From Pelagibacteraceae bacterium AG-390-C22 (lineage in GTDB: Bacteria; Pseudomonadota; Alphaproteobacteria; Pelagibacterales; Pelagibacteraceae), in assembly GCA_003278125.1 (NCBI GenBank), contig QCGX01000003.1:44200-108199 (forward strand): 64,000 bases of DNA, in the 5' to 3' direction. Numbering within the stretch: position 1 is the stretch's first letter; every line of letters starts with the position of its first letter. This document shows positions 9,889-19,175 of this stretch, one piece after another. The notes under the pieces were generated by a model, which was given only the letters and a program-made list of their open reading frames with translations, did no database searches and was not told the DNA's origin. The position numbers and the translations under genes are program-made.

Positions 9889-11939
9889 TCTATATTTTGA
9901 TTAATTATCTCAGCTTTATCAAATAATTTTAGTAAAAAAGAATATTTACCATCATTTACATTAATGCTCATGCCTCTAATATATTTTTCAGCTAAAAGGA
10001 ACAAATCTTGATGAATAATTGGGTCTGCAAATCTAAAATTTTTTATACCACTTTGTTGGTACCCGATAATATCTCCAAATCCTCTTAATCGCATATCTTC
10101 TTCTGCTATAAAGAATCCGTCATTAGATTCTTTCAAGATCTTAATTCTTTTAATTGCGTTCTTGCTTAATCCTTCTTTAAATAACAAAATACAGACACCC
10201 TGTTTTTGACCTCTACCAACTCTTCCTCTTAATTGATGTAATTGAGCTAGACCAAATTTATTAGCATTCTCAATTATTATCAAGTTAGCATTAGGAAAAT
10301 CAATACCTACCTCTATGACAGTTGTTGAAACTAAAATAAAAATTTCTTTCTTTAAAAACTTATTAAGAATTTTTTCTTTTTCAATTTTATCAAGAGCTCC
10401 ATGAATTAAAGCAACTTTATTTGGAAACTTTTTGTTAATGATATCAAATTTTTTTTTTGCTGAAGAATAATCTAAAAAAGAAGACTCTTCTATAAGAGGG
10501 CAAACCCAAAATACTTGATTGTCAGAATTTATTTGCTTATTTATAAACGACCATAATTCATTAATTTTTTTTTCAGGTTTACTTAAAGTAATTATTTTTT
10601 TTCTATTTTTTGGTTTTTCTTTTATTTTTGAAATATCCATGTCTCCATATAGAGACATCATCATGGTTCTAGGAATCGGAGTTGCAGACATTAGAAGAAC
10701 GTCACAGTCATCTCCTCCTTTAATTGCTAGATCTGATCGTTGTTTGACACCAAATTTATGTTGCTCATCTATTACTGCTAACCCTAAATTTTTAAAATTA
10801 ATCTTTTTTTGAAATAATGAATGAGTTCCTATTATTATATTAATATTTCCTTCCTCTAAATCATTTATTATTTTTTTTCTTTTTTTAATATCAGTTTTAC
10901 CAGACAAGAATTCTATTTTTATTTTTGTATTTACAAATATTTTTTTAGCTAAATTAAAATGTTGTTTTGCTAAAATTTCAGTAGGAGACATCAAAGCGCA
11001 TTGATATTTGCTTTCCACGACATTTGCGATTGCAAGCAGAGAAACAATTGTTTTTCCTGACCCAACGTCTCCTTGGATTATTCTAAACATTCTTGTATTA
11101 GATTTTAAGTCTAGATTAATTTCCTCTAATACATTTTTTTGACTTTTTGTTAATTCAAAAGGCAAGTCCTTTAAAATCTCATTACAAAAAGCTGATTTAA
11201 AAGATTTATTTTTTTTGATTCTTTTAATCTTTTTTCTATTATTAGAAAGGACAATAAGATTGGCTAATATTTCATCAAATACTAACCTCTTGTAAGTTTT
11301 TGACAAATTATTTTGACTATCTTTTGTTTTGTGTAAAGCGATGATATTTTCCTTCCAGTTTAAAAAATTATTTTTCTTAAGAAAATGACTTTCGTACCAT
11401 TCGTTAATATCAGGTAAATTGTTAATAACTTGTTCTGAAATAATTCGATACTTTTTTTCGTTAATTCCTTTTGTCAAAGAGTATTTTGGTATGATTTGTT
11501 TTACGTATTCTTCTTTATCAATGGAAGTGACATAGTCAGGGTTAGTTATCTGATATTTTTTATTAAAAAAGCTAATTTTTCCACTTATAACAACCCATTC
11601 ATTAACTCGAAAAAGTTTTCTAAGATAACCCTCTCTACTATTAAAGTATACAATTTCTATATTACTGTTTTTATCTTCACATAGAATTTTATTAGGTAGA
11701 TTCCTTATTCTTGGAAAATTTAATTTTTTAACCTTAACTCGTATTGTTTGAATTTTACCTACTTCTAGTTTATTCAAGTCAATTATTTTAGATCTATCTG
11801 TTTCTGAATAAGGAAGATTAAGCAATATATCTTTTACTTTCTCTATTCTTTTATTCTTTAAATATTTTGATAACTTTTTTCCAATCCCTTTAAGCTTATC
11901 TACATCAGAGAAAATAATATCTTTTTTCAATAAATTCAT
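9885..11939 (-). CDS. recG: ATP-dependent DNA helicase RecG
   Basis: RecG remodels stalled replication forks and branch-migrates Holliday junctions. The 684-residue protein matches the family length. The N-terminal wedge/OB domain spans about 1-210; the helicase core has Walker A GDVGSGKT at 290-297, DEQH at 391-394 (with the RecG-typical KFGVKQR following), MSATPIPRT, and the C-terminal QLRGRVGRG and FGDIIGYQQSG motifs. It starts only 26 bp from the divergent sdhE start, a pairing typical of alphaproteobacteria. Confidence 0.97.
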   Translation of the reverse strand: MNLLKKDIIFSDVDKLKGIGKKLSKYLKNKRIEKVKDILLNLPYSETDRSKIIDLNKLEVGKIQTIRVKVKKLNFPRIRNLPNKILCEDKNSNIEIVYFNSREGYLRKLFRVNEWVVISGKISFFNKKYQITNPDYVTSIDKEEYVKQIIPKYSLTKGINEKKYRIISEQVINNLPDINEWYESHFLKKNNFLNWKENIIALHKTKDSQNNLSKTYKRLVFDEILANLIVLSNNRKKIKRIKKNKSFKSAFCNEILKDLPFELTKSQKNVLEEINLDLKSNTRMFRIIQGDVGSGKTIVSLLAIANVVESKYQCALMSPTEILAKQHFNLAKKIFVNTKIKIEFLSGKTDIKKRKKIINDLEEGNINIIIGTHSLFQKKINFKNLGLAVIDEQHKFGVKQRSDLAIKGGDDCDVLLMSATPIPRTMMMSLYGDMDISKIKEKPKNRKKIITLSKPEKKINELWSFINKQINSDNQVFWVCPLIEESSFLDYSSAKKKFDIINKKFPNKVALIHGALDKIEKEKILNKFLKKEIFILVSTTVIEVGIDFPNANLIIIENANKFGLAQLHQLRGRVGRGQKQGVCILLFKEGLSKNAIKRIKILKESNDGFFIAEEDMRLRGFGDIIGYQQSGIKNFRFADPIIHQDLFLLAEKYIRGMSINVNDGKYSFLLKLFDKAEIINQNID

Positions 11940-11948
11940 TAATTCATG

Positions 11949-11954
11949 TATAAT
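11949..11954 (+). promoter_or_regulatory. candidate -10 element for sdhE
   Basis: A perfect tataat sits in the 26-bp divergent gap between recG and sdhE. Transcription starting about 7 bases downstream would leave only ~5 bases before the sdhE ATG at 11966, an almost leaderless mRNA. No convincing -35 is seen; it would fall at the recG start codon region. Confidence 0.3.
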
Positions 11955-11965
11955 ATATTCTTATT

Positions 11966-12220
11966 ATGAATAAATTAGAAATATTTAAAAAAAAATTGAT
12001 ATACAGATCAAATTATCGAGGTAGCAAAGAAATGGATCTTTTGTTAAGTAAATTTGTGGAAAAACATATTAATAATTTTAATGAGAATGAGCTTTCTGAG
12101 TTAGATAAATTTTTAGATTTTGAAGACGAAGTTATCTTAAATTACTATCAGCGTGATATTGTAGAAAACAACATAGATAAAAATAAAATTTCAAAAATAT
12201 TTAAAAATTTTTTTGTATAA
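11966..12220 (+). CDS. sdhE: succinate dehydrogenase assembly factor SdhE
   Basis: SdhE (SDHAF2/YgfY family) promotes covalent attachment of FAD to the succinate dehydrogenase flavoprotein. The 84-residue helical protein has the family's RGxxE motif near the start (YRGSKEMD, residues 18-25) and the downstream FLDFEDEVILNYY segment that corresponds to the usual LL..D.DLWDW region. Divergent from recG; the tRNA-Ser on the other strand begins immediately after its stop. Confidence 0.9.
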   Translation: MNKLEIFKKKLIYRSNYRGSKEMDLLLSKFVEKHINNFNENELSELDKFLDFEDEVILNYYQRDIVENNIDKNKISKIFKNFFV

Positions 12221-12310
12221 TGGCGGAGAGGGTGGGATTCGAACCCACGAACGAGTTGCCCCGTTGCTGGTTTTCAAGACCAGTGCTTTCAACCGCTCAG
12301 CCACCTCTCC
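12221..12310 (-). tRNA. tRNA-Ser (anticodon TGA)
   Basis: A class II tRNA of 90 nt reads on the minus strand: acceptor ggagagg/cctctcc, anticodon arm ctggt/accag around cttgaaa (anticodon TGA), a long variable arm, T arm gtggg/cccac around ttcgaat, and an encoded CCA at 12223-12221. It abuts the sdhE stop on the other strand. No duplicate of its 3' end was seen nearby. Confidence 0.97.
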
Positions 12311-12357
12311 TTGAATTAGATTAACTACCTTTATTACTATCAATGTACTTAAATAAC

Positions 12358-12376
12358 AATATTCATATAGAATATT
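12358..12376. promoter_or_regulatory. 7-bp inverted repeat upstream of the mltB-like gene
   Basis: Arms aatattc (12358-12364) and gaatatt (12370-12376) flank a 5-base spacer, 28 bp before the ATG at 12404. It could be an operator or chance in AT-rich DNA. Confidence 0.2.
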
Positions 12377-12403
12377 TCAAATACTAGTTAATAACCATTA
12401 TTT

Positions 12404-13423
12404 ATGATATTCAAAAAAATGCTTAAAAACTTAATATCTATTAAATTTTTTATACTTTTAATGGTTTCACCATCATTTTTATTTGCTAATAATTCTGATT
12501 TTAATTTATGGATTGATAATTTTAAAAAAAAAGCAATAAGCTCTGGGATATCTAGAAATGTTGTTAATGACGTTATGTCTAACGCTAAATTTTTACCAAA
12601 AGTAATTGAATATGATAGATACCAACCAGAATTTTACGAAGATACTTACACCTATATTAAAAAAAGAACAAATATCAAAAAAGTAAGAAAAGGTTTAGCT
12701 TTGTATAAAAAAGAAAAGCTTCTTATAGATAAAGTAGATAAAAAATTTTTAGTCGAAAAAGAACTGTTATTAGCTCTTATGGGAATAGAAACAAATTTTG
12801 GAAATTATTTAGGAAAGATGGATATTATTTCCTCTCTAGCAACTTTAAGTTTTGACAAAAGACGAAGTGAATTTTTTACCGGGGAACTATTAATATTATT
12901 AAAACTTATAGATAAAGGTGTCATCCAAAAAGATATATTATTTGGTTCGTGGGCGGGCGCATTTGGAAATTTTCAATTTATGCCTAGAACGATTAAAAAC
13001 TATGCAATCGATTATAATAATAATCAAACTATAGAATTAAAAGATATTGAGGATTCCTTCGCTTCTGCTGCTAATTATTTAAATAAGATTGGTTGGAAAA
13101 AAAATACTCCTTGTTATACTAAAATAGAATTAAATGATAATATTCCAAAAAAGTATTTAAATTCGTCAGCTAGGCAAATTAAGAATAAAAAAAAAGTCAA
13201 ATTTTTTAAGAATTACATTAAAAATCCAGAAAAATTAAATCTTAATAATAATTTATTATCAGCAGTCATCACTCCTGATAAAGATATAATACCTGGATCT
13301 AATACATACACTCCGGCTTATTTGATTTATAGTAATTATGAAAAAATATTAAATTGGAATAGATCTTTAAGATTTGCTCTTGCAGTCTGCACTTTGAAAG
13401 ACAATTTTAAAAATGAGTTATAG
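12404..13423 (+). CDS. lytic murein transglycosylase, MltB type
   Basis: This periplasmic enzyme cleaves peptidoglycan between MurNAc and GlcNAc with formation of anhydroMurNAc. The 339-residue protein has a signal peptide (about 1-28, ending near LFANN), the catalytic glutamate Glu129 in GIETNFG, and the family motifs GSWAGAFGNFQFMP and the later IGWKKNTPC and NNLLSAVI regions (SLT_2 domain). No lipobox cysteine is seen, so it may be soluble. It opens a rightward run (with the RlpA-like gene and dacA) devoted to cell-wall turnover, and overlaps the next gene by 11 bp. Confidence 0.92.
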   Translation: MIFKKMLKNLISIKFFILLMVSPSFLFANNSDFNLWIDNFKKKAISSGISRNVVNDVMSNAKFLPKVIEYDRYQPEFYEDTYTYIKKRTNIKKVRKGLALYKKEKLLIDKVDKKFLVEKELLLALMGIETNFGNYLGKMDIISSLATLSFDKRRSEFFTGELLILLKLIDKGVIQKDILFGSWAGAFGNFQFMPRTIKNYAIDYNNNQTIELKDIEDSFASAANYLNKIGWKKNTPCYTKIELNDNIPKKYLNSSARQIKNKKKVKFFKNYIKNPEKLNLNNNLLSAVITPDKDIIPGSNTYTPAYLIYSNYEKILNWNRSLRFALAVCTLKDNFKNEL

Positions 13424-14150
13424 ATTAATTATATTATTTCTGATTTTAACATCCTGTGCTCAAAATTACACAAACTCAGAGAAAAATAAGCCTTTTGTTT
13501 CAAAAGGGTTTGCATATATCTATAATGATGAAGATTTTGAAAATAAAGTAATTAAAAAAAAATTAGATAATAGCTCTTTTCAAATAGCTCATAACAAATT
13601 AAGAATGGGCTCTTTAATTAAGATTATTAATATTAAAACAAATGACTCAATAATTTTAAAGAATAATAAAAAGATAGAATATCCTGAGTTTTATAAAATT
13701 TTAATAACAAAACCCGTTGCAGATAAACTTAATCTTGAAATAAGTTCACCAATAGTTGAAGTAATAGAACTTAAAAAAAATAAATCTTTTGTTGCTAAAA
13801 AAACTAAAATTTTTAAAGAAGAGGAAAGAATTCACAACAATGCACCAGTCGAAACTGTTACTATAGACAACATATCGACAAACAATAATATTAAAAAAAA
13901 AATTACTAAAGATAAGTTTTATATCATTATTGCTGAATTTTACTCTAAAAACTCTGCTGTTCTTTTAAAAAAAAGAATCACCCAAGAATTGACAAATTTT
14001 AAGAGTAAAAAACTGTATGTTAAATCAGGAAAATCTAATAAAACAACTCTGTTATCAGGGCCTTATAGCTCTATTAATTTAATGAAAAATGATTACATTC
14101 AACTTAAGAAATTTGGTTTTGAAGAACTTGATATAAGCATCAATGAATAA
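13413..14150 (+). CDS. RlpA-like lipoprotein with C-terminal SPOR domain
   Basis: A 245-residue lipoprotein (lipobox LTSC, Cys15) with a degenerate double-psi beta-barrel at about residues 55-125 and a SPOR domain at about 170-243 (FYIIIAEFYSKNSA, then LLSGPYSS), which binds denuded glycan at division sites. RlpA cleaves naked glycan strands; its DPBB keeps a His and an Asp in an AHKTLP / VNDRG context. Here the His is present (IAHNKLRMG) but the NDRG segment reads NNKK, so the catalytic Asp is missing and hydrolysis is doubtful. Position between an MltB-type enzyme and dacA fits the rlpA-dacA pairing known in other proteobacteria. The start ATG at 13413 overlaps the upstream gene. Confidence 0.75.
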   Translation: MSYRLIILFLILTSCAQNYTNSEKNKPFVSKGFAYIYNDEDFENKVIKKKLDNSSFQIAHNKLRMGSLIKIINIKTNDSIILKNNKKIEYPEFYKILITKPVADKLNLEISSPIVEVIELKKNKSFVAKKTKIFKEEERIHNNAPVETVTIDNISTNNNIKKKITKDKFYIIIAEFYSKNSAVLLKKRITQELTNFKSKKLYVKSGKSNKTTLLSGPYSSINLMKNDYIQLKKFGFEELDISINE

Positions 14151-15294
14151 ATTTATAACTACATTATTGATCATAACTTTTAATTTTTCTTCATTCGCTT
14201 TAGCCGAGCCTATGGTAAATGCAAGAACCGCAATAGTTATTGATTATCATTCAGACAAAGTTTTGTATGAATATGAACCAGATATTCAAATTTATCCAGC
14301 TTCAATGACCAAGATTATGACTACAATAGTTGCTTTTGATTTAATAAAAAAAAATAGACTTTCACTTGACGATAGATTTGTTATTTCCGAGAATGCTTGG
14401 AGGTTGTCAGAAAGTGGCTATTCTTCAATGTTCATTATGGTAAATGATGAAGTTTCCGTAGAAAATTTATTATTGGGAATAATTGTGGCTTCAGGAAACG
14501 ATGCATGCGTAGCTTTGGCAGAAGGTATAGCAGGTTCTGAAGAATCATTTGCAGAGATGATGAATGAAAAAGCAGCTGAAATAGGAATGTCATCTACAAA
14601 TTTTTCTAATTCATCTGGAATTAATGACCCTGAAAATTATTCTACCGTAAGAGATATAGCTTTAATGTCTAAATATTTAATTTCAAATTATCCAAAATTT
14701 TATGAATGGTATAAAGAAACAACTTTTACCTGGGATAGAACTGGCGGTGACCCAATTACTCAAGGAAATAGAAATCCATTATTATATAAAAAAGTTGGTG
14801 TAGATGGGGTTAAAACTGGTTACCTAGCGGTAGAAAAATATTCATTAGCAAGCACTATGAAAAAAGACACAAGAAGAATAATTGCAGTTGGTTCTGGTTT
14901 TCCTACAAAAAACTTGAGAAGCTCCCAGTCATTAAAATTATTAAATTGGGGGTTTAGAAACACTAATACTTATGAAATTTCTAAAACTGGAGAAACTTTT
15001 TTTGAACTCGACACTTGGTTAGGTAAAAAAAATAAAGTTAAAGCTATTACTAAAGAGGATTACTATCTAACTCTAGATAAAAAAAATATTCGAGATTTAA
15101 AAGTATTCCTGGAATATAACGGACCTATTAAAACACCAGTACAGAAAGATCAAAAAATTGCTAACTTAATAGTTCTACAAAAAGACGAGGTTATTAAAAC
15201 TTTACCACTTTATGCTTCTGAAAAAATATCAAAGGTTAATTTTTTTAAAAGTTTAATCACGTCTCTAAATTATTTGATTTGGGGAGATGTATAA
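14143..15294 (+). CDS. dacA: D-alanyl-D-alanine carboxypeptidase (PBP5/6 type)
   Basis: This low-molecular-mass penicillin-binding protein trims the terminal D-Ala from peptidoglycan stem peptides in the periplasm. All three serine-peptidase motifs are present in the 383-residue protein: SxxK at Ser54-Lys57 (ASMTK), SGN at 117-119, and KTG at 224-226. A signal peptide covers about residues 1-21 (cleavage near ALAEP). The C-terminal PBP5 domain follows, with a short hydrophobic end that may anchor it. It overlaps the RlpA-like gene by 8 bp and tmk by 8 bp. Confidence 0.96.
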   Translation: MNKFITTLLIITFNFSSFALAEPMVNARTAIVIDYHSDKVLYEYEPDIQIYPASMTKIMTTIVAFDLIKKNRLSLDDRFVISENAWRLSESGYSSMFIMVNDEVSVENLLLGIIVASGNDACVALAEGIAGSEESFAEMMNEKAAEIGMSSTNFSNSSGINDPENYSTVRDIALMSKYLISNYPKFYEWYKETTFTWDRTGGDPITQGNRNPLLYKKVGVDGVKTGYLAVEKYSLASTMKKDTRRIIAVGSGFPTKNLRSSQSLKLLNWGFRNTNTYEISKTGETFFELDTWLGKKNKVKAITKEDYYLTLDKKNIRDLKVFLEYNGPIKTPVQKDQKIANLIVLQKDEVIKTLPLYASEKISKVNFFKSLITSLNYLIWGDV

Positions 15295-15934
15295 AAAAAA
15301 GCCTTTTTTAATAGTATTTGAAGGTGTCGAAGGTTGTGGCAAATCCTATCAGAGTCAAAAACTTATAAGAAGTCTAAAAAAAAAGAGAATAAATCCAATT
15401 TTAACTAGAGAACCTGGTGGGACTAGAAGCGCTGAGTTAATAAGAACCTTAATACTTAAAGATTATTTTAATAAAGGAAAAGAGGATAAATTTGATAAAT
15501 ACACTGATACATTATTATATTTAGCAGCACGCAATGAACATATAAAAAACAAGATAGAACCAGCCCTTAAAAGAAAAAAAGTTGTGATTTGTGACAGGTT
15601 TATAGACTCAACAATAGCCTACCAAGTTTACGGAAAAAAAGTGAATAGGTCATTTATTGATAATATCCATAAATTTATTTTACAAGGGATTAAGCCAAAT
15701 CTAGTGTTTATTTTGAAAGTCTCATCAAAATCTTCAAAATCAAGATTAAAAAAAAGAAAAACAAAAAATAGATATGATAATTTTTCTCAATCTTTTTATA
15801 CAAAAGCCCAAAAATCATTTTTAAAAATAGCAAAAAATAAAAAAAATTATTTTGTATTAGATTCTTCCTCAAATAATACTAATTTAGAAAAAAAAATTTT
15901 AAATATAGTCTTCAAAAAGCTTAAGATTAAATGA
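15287..15934 (+). CDS. tmk: thymidylate kinase
   Basis: Tmk phosphorylates dTMP to dTDP. The 215-residue protein has the P-loop GVEGCGKS at 13-20, the DR(F/Y) motif (CDRFIDSTIAYQ), the TREPGG motif near residue 41, and a LID region rich in Lys/Arg (SRLKKRKTKNRYD). The order dacA-tmk-holB-metG-tatD-MBL hydrolase is a standard alphaproteobacterial run. It overlaps dacA by 8 bp and holB by 4 bp. Confidence 0.96.
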   Translation: MYKKKPFLIVFEGVEGCGKSYQSQKLIRSLKKKRINPILTREPGGTRSAELIRTLILKDYFNKGKEDKFDKYTDTLLYLAARNEHIKNKIEPALKRKKVVICDRFIDSTIAYQVYGKKVNRSFIDNIHKFILQGIKPNLVFILKVSSKSSKSRLKKRKTKNRYDNFSQSFYTKAQKSFLKIAKNKKNYFVLDSSSNNTNLEKKILNIVFKKLKIK

Positions 15935-16869
15935 ATATAAACAATGAATATAATGATCCAAAAAATTCATTAGTTCTCTTTGAACTTGGTGATAAATTAG
16001 ATTTTCTTATACATTTACATAAAACAAAAAAATTTCCTAAGGTCCTTATGATTAGTGGCAAAAAGGGTGTTGGAAAATTTACTCTTATCAATCATTTCTT
16101 AACATATGTTTATAATCAAGATGATTATGATTTGAAAAATAAATCTATTAATAACAAAACTAATTTTTACAAACAGCACGTTAATGACATTTTTCCAAAT
16201 ATTATCTATCTTTCAGGAAATAACTTTAAAAATGTTAAAATTGAAGATATACGTGATTTGAAATCAACAATACTTAAAACATCAATATTAAATAAAGAAA
16301 GATTCATTATTTTAGATGATATCGAGCTTTTTAATACTAATAGTTTAAATGCACTATTAAAAATTATAGAGGAACCTGCAAAAAATAACTACTTTATATT
16401 GATAAACAATAAAACTAAACCTTTAATAGAAACTATATATTCGAGATCTCTAGAAATTAAAGTACTATTAAACAATACAAAAAGAATAAAAATTATTCAG
16501 GCTTTAATTAAAAGAAATAATTTAGAAGTTTTTATTGATTTTAATTCTTTAAATTTAACTCCCGGTAATTTTTTAAAATTTAATAAAATTTTTGAAGAAA
16601 ATCAGATTAATATTAATGAAGATTTTATAAAAAATCTTACAATACTTCTTAATTTATATAAAAAAAATAAAAATATAGATCTAATAAATATAATCTTATT
16701 TTTAACAGATTATCATTTTTACAATTTAAAAGAAATTAAATTTGAAAATATTGAAAAAGTTGTGGAAAATAAATCTTTTGTAATTAAAAATATTAATAAG
16801 TTTATTTCATATAATCTAAATCAAAATTCTCTAATTAACGCTATAAATAATAAATTATCTAATGGGTAA
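15931..16869 (+). CDS. holB: DNA polymerase III delta' subunit
   Basis: HolB is part of the clamp loader that places the beta sliding clamp on primed DNA. The 312-residue protein has a recognisable AAA+ P-loop (GKKGVGKFT, 43-51), the IEDIRDLK segment and a sensor-like LNALLKIIEEP stretch. The Zn-binding cysteines found in many gamma/delta' proteins are absent. Sequence is very rich in Asn, Lys and Ile, reflecting the base composition. The assignment is strengthened by its place between tmk and metG. Confidence 0.88.
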   Translation: MNINNEYNDPKNSLVLFELGDKLDFLIHLHKTKKFPKVLMISGKKGVGKFTLINHFLTYVYNQDDYDLKNKSINNKTNFYKQHVNDIFPNIIYLSGNNFKNVKIEDIRDLKSTILKTSILNKERFIILDDIELFNTNSLNALLKIIEEPAKNNYFILINNKTKPLIETIYSRSLEIKVLLNNTKRIKIIQALIKRNNLEVFIDFNSLNLTPGNFLKFNKIFEENQININEDFIKNLTILLNLYKKNKNIDLINIILFLTDYHFYNLKEIKFENIEKVVENKSFVIKNINKFISYNLNQNSLINAINNKLSNG

Positions 16870-18403
16870 AAATTTTTATATAACAACCCCCATATATTAT
16901 CCTTCTGGAAAACCTCATATGGGACATGCTTATTCGAGTATTATTGCAGATATCTTTGCAAGGTTCAAAAGACTTGAAGGATATGATGTTTTATTTTTAA
17001 CAGGAACTGACGAACATGGTTTAAAGATTCAAAGAGAAGCTGAAAAAAATAAAAAAGACCCAAAAATATTTTGTGATGAATTATCTGAAAAATTTAAAGA
17101 TCTAACTAAAATTTTAAATTTATCTAATGATGATTTTATTAGAACTACAGAAAAAAGGCATTATAAATCTGTCGAGGAAATCTGGAATAGGTTAGTTAAG
17201 TCTGGAGATATTTATTTAGATAAATATAGTGGCTGGTATTCAGTTTCAGATGAAGCCTATTATGATGAAGATGAAATTGAAGAAGTGAAAGGTAAAAAAG
17301 TTTCAAAAGTCTCAGGCTCACCGGTTGATTGGGTAGAAGAGGAGTCGTATTTTTTTAAACTATCATCCTGGTCAGAAAAATTGTTAAAATATTATAAGGA
17401 TAATAAAAATTTTATTTTACCTTCATCTAGAAAAAATGAAGTAATTAATTTTGTTGAAAAAGGTTTAAAAGATCTCTCCGTTAGCCGAACTTCTTTTTCT
17501 TGGGGTATCCCTGTTCCCAAAAATAAAAAACACGTCATATATGTTTGGTTGGATGCTCTTACAAATTATATTAGTGCTTTAAATTTTCCAGATATCAATG
17601 ATAAGAATTATAAAAAGTATTGGCCTGCGAATATTCATATTATTGGAAAAGATATTTTAAGATTTCATGCCATCTACTGGCCAGCTTTTCTTTTAGCCGC
17701 CAAACTTCCTCTTCCAGAAAGAATATTTGGCCATGGATGGATACTTTCAGAAGATAAAAAAATGTCTAAATCCCTTGGTAATATTTTAGATCCAATTGAA
17801 ATTATTAAAACTTATGGAATAGATCAACTGAGATACTATTTAGTTAAAGAAGTCTCTTTAGGTAATGACGGAAGTATTTCTTTGCAAAATCTCAAAAATT
17901 GCATAAATAATGACCTAGCAAATAACTATGGAAATTTATGTCAAAGAGTTTTTTCTTTTATTAAAAAAAATTGTTCAAACAAAATTCCAAAGATAAAGAA
18001 ATTGTCAGTTTCAGATAATAAATTGCTAGATGAATTAAAAAATAATATTCCTAGATTAATAGAATTAATGAATAAACAAGAATTAAATGAATTTATTAAG
18101 ACGGTAGTTGGTTATTCTTTTGATTCAAATAAGTACTTTAATGACTCAGAGCCATGGTCAGTTAAAAAGAAGGATCCGGAGAGAATGAGAACTATCATAT
18201 TTACAATTTGTGAACAAATAAAGAATATAAGCATTTTATTGAATTCAATAATTCCTATCTCTACGAACAAAGTTTTAGAAGCAATGAATGTTAAAAAAGA
18301 AAATAGATCTATTAATCAGATTAATAGTTTAGAATGTTTCGACCATGATAAAGAATTAAAAGAATTAGATATATTGTTTAATAAAATTGAAAATGATAAT
18401 TGA
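16862..18403 (+). CDS. metG: methionyl-tRNA synthetase
   Basis: MetG charges tRNA-Met with methionine. The 513-residue class I synthetase has the HIGH-type motif HMGH at 19-22 and KMSKS at about 299-303, plus the DEHGLKI substrate motif near residue 50 and FGHGW before KMSKS. It lacks the C-terminal tRNA-binding extension of E. coli MetG, as is usual for this compact form. Start overlaps holB by 8 bp; the stop overlaps tatD. Confidence 0.97.
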   Translation: MGKNFYITTPIYYPSGKPHMGHAYSSIIADIFARFKRLEGYDVLFLTGTDEHGLKIQREAEKNKKDPKIFCDELSEKFKDLTKILNLSNDDFIRTTEKRHYKSVEEIWNRLVKSGDIYLDKYSGWYSVSDEAYYDEDEIEEVKGKKVSKVSGSPVDWVEEESYFFKLSSWSEKLLKYYKDNKNFILPSSRKNEVINFVEKGLKDLSVSRTSFSWGIPVPKNKKHVIYVWLDALTNYISALNFPDINDKNYKKYWPANIHIIGKDILRFHAIYWPAFLLAAKLPLPERIFGHGWILSEDKKMSKSLGNILDPIEIIKTYGIDQLRYYLVKEVSLGNDGSISLQNLKNCINNDLANNYGNLCQRVFSFIKKNCSNKIPKIKKLSVSDNKLLDELKNNIPRLIELMNKQELNEFIKTVVGYSFDSNKYFNDSEPWSVKKKDPERMRTIIFTICEQIKNISILLNSIIPISTNKVLEAMNVKKENRSINQINSLECFDHDKELKELDILFNKIENDN

Positions 18404-19175
18404 TTCACATTGCCACTTAACATATGAGCCTATGTCTTCTTCTTTAGATGAGACAATAAAAAGAGCAAATAATGATGGAGTTAAGTACCTTTTAACAATA
18501 TCTACTGAGGATAAAGGATTTAAAAATATTTTAAATATAGTGGAAAATTATAGCTCAGTTTATGGAACTTATGGCATTCATCCACATGAAGCAAAAAAAC
18601 ATAAAGAAATTAAATTAAAACATATAATTGAAAAAGTAAAACAAAGTAAAAAAATTATAGGAATCGGAGAAAGTGGTTTAGATTTTTATTACAATCATTC
18701 AGAAAAAAAAGATCAAATTTTTTCCTTTATAGAACATATTAAAGCTGCGCAAAAAATAAATCTACCTTTAATCGTTCATACAAGATCGGCAGAAGAGGAA
18801 ACACTGAAAATTTTAAAGGAGTCTACACAAAAAAAAGATCTTAAGATTCTAATTCACTGTTTTACAGGAACAAGAGATTTTGCCTTTAAATTACTCGATA
18901 TAGGTGCATATATATCTGCTAGCGGAGTTGTAACGTTTAAAAAATCAAAAGAATTAGCAAACACATTTAAATCTATACCTGCAGATAAAATATTAGTAGA
19001 AACTGATGCGCCATATTTATCTCCTGAGCCTTTACGAGGAAAACCTAATGAACCAAGCCACATCATACATACAGTTAAATTTCTCTCAAACTTAAAAAAT
19101 ATTTCTTATGAAAAATTTTCTGAGACTACAACTCAAAATTTTTTCAATTTATTTGGTAAATTAAATGAAAAATAA
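18393..19175 (+). CDS. tatD: TatD family metal-dependent hydrolase
   Basis: TatD-type proteins are metal-dependent hydrolases (3'-5' DNA exonuclease activity is known for E. coli TatD). The TIM-barrel metal ligands are visible: DSHCH at the start, GESGLDFYYNH, IVHTR, LIHCFTG and LVETDAPYLSP. I chose the ATG at 18393 (260 residues, MIIDSHCH) over an in-frame TTG six bases upstream, because DSHCH normally begins within a few residues of the start. It overlaps metG by 11 bp. Confidence 0.94.
   Translation: MIIDSHCHLTYEPMSSSLDETIKRANNDGVKYLLTISTEDKGFKNILNIVENYSSVYGTYGIHPHEAKKHKEIKLKHIIEKVKQSKKIIGIGESGLDFYYNHSEKKDQIFSFIEHIKAAQKINLPLIVHTRSAEEETLKILKESTQKKDLKILIHCFTGTRDFAFKLLDIGAYISASGVVTFKKSKELANTFKSIPADKILVETDAPYLSPEPLRGKPNEPSHIIHTVKFLSNLKNISYEKFSETTTQNFFNLFGKLNEK

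Noticed and set aside
10519..10812. 97-codon + strand frame inside recG
   Set aside because: Antisense to the conserved helicase motifs of recG and without features of its own.
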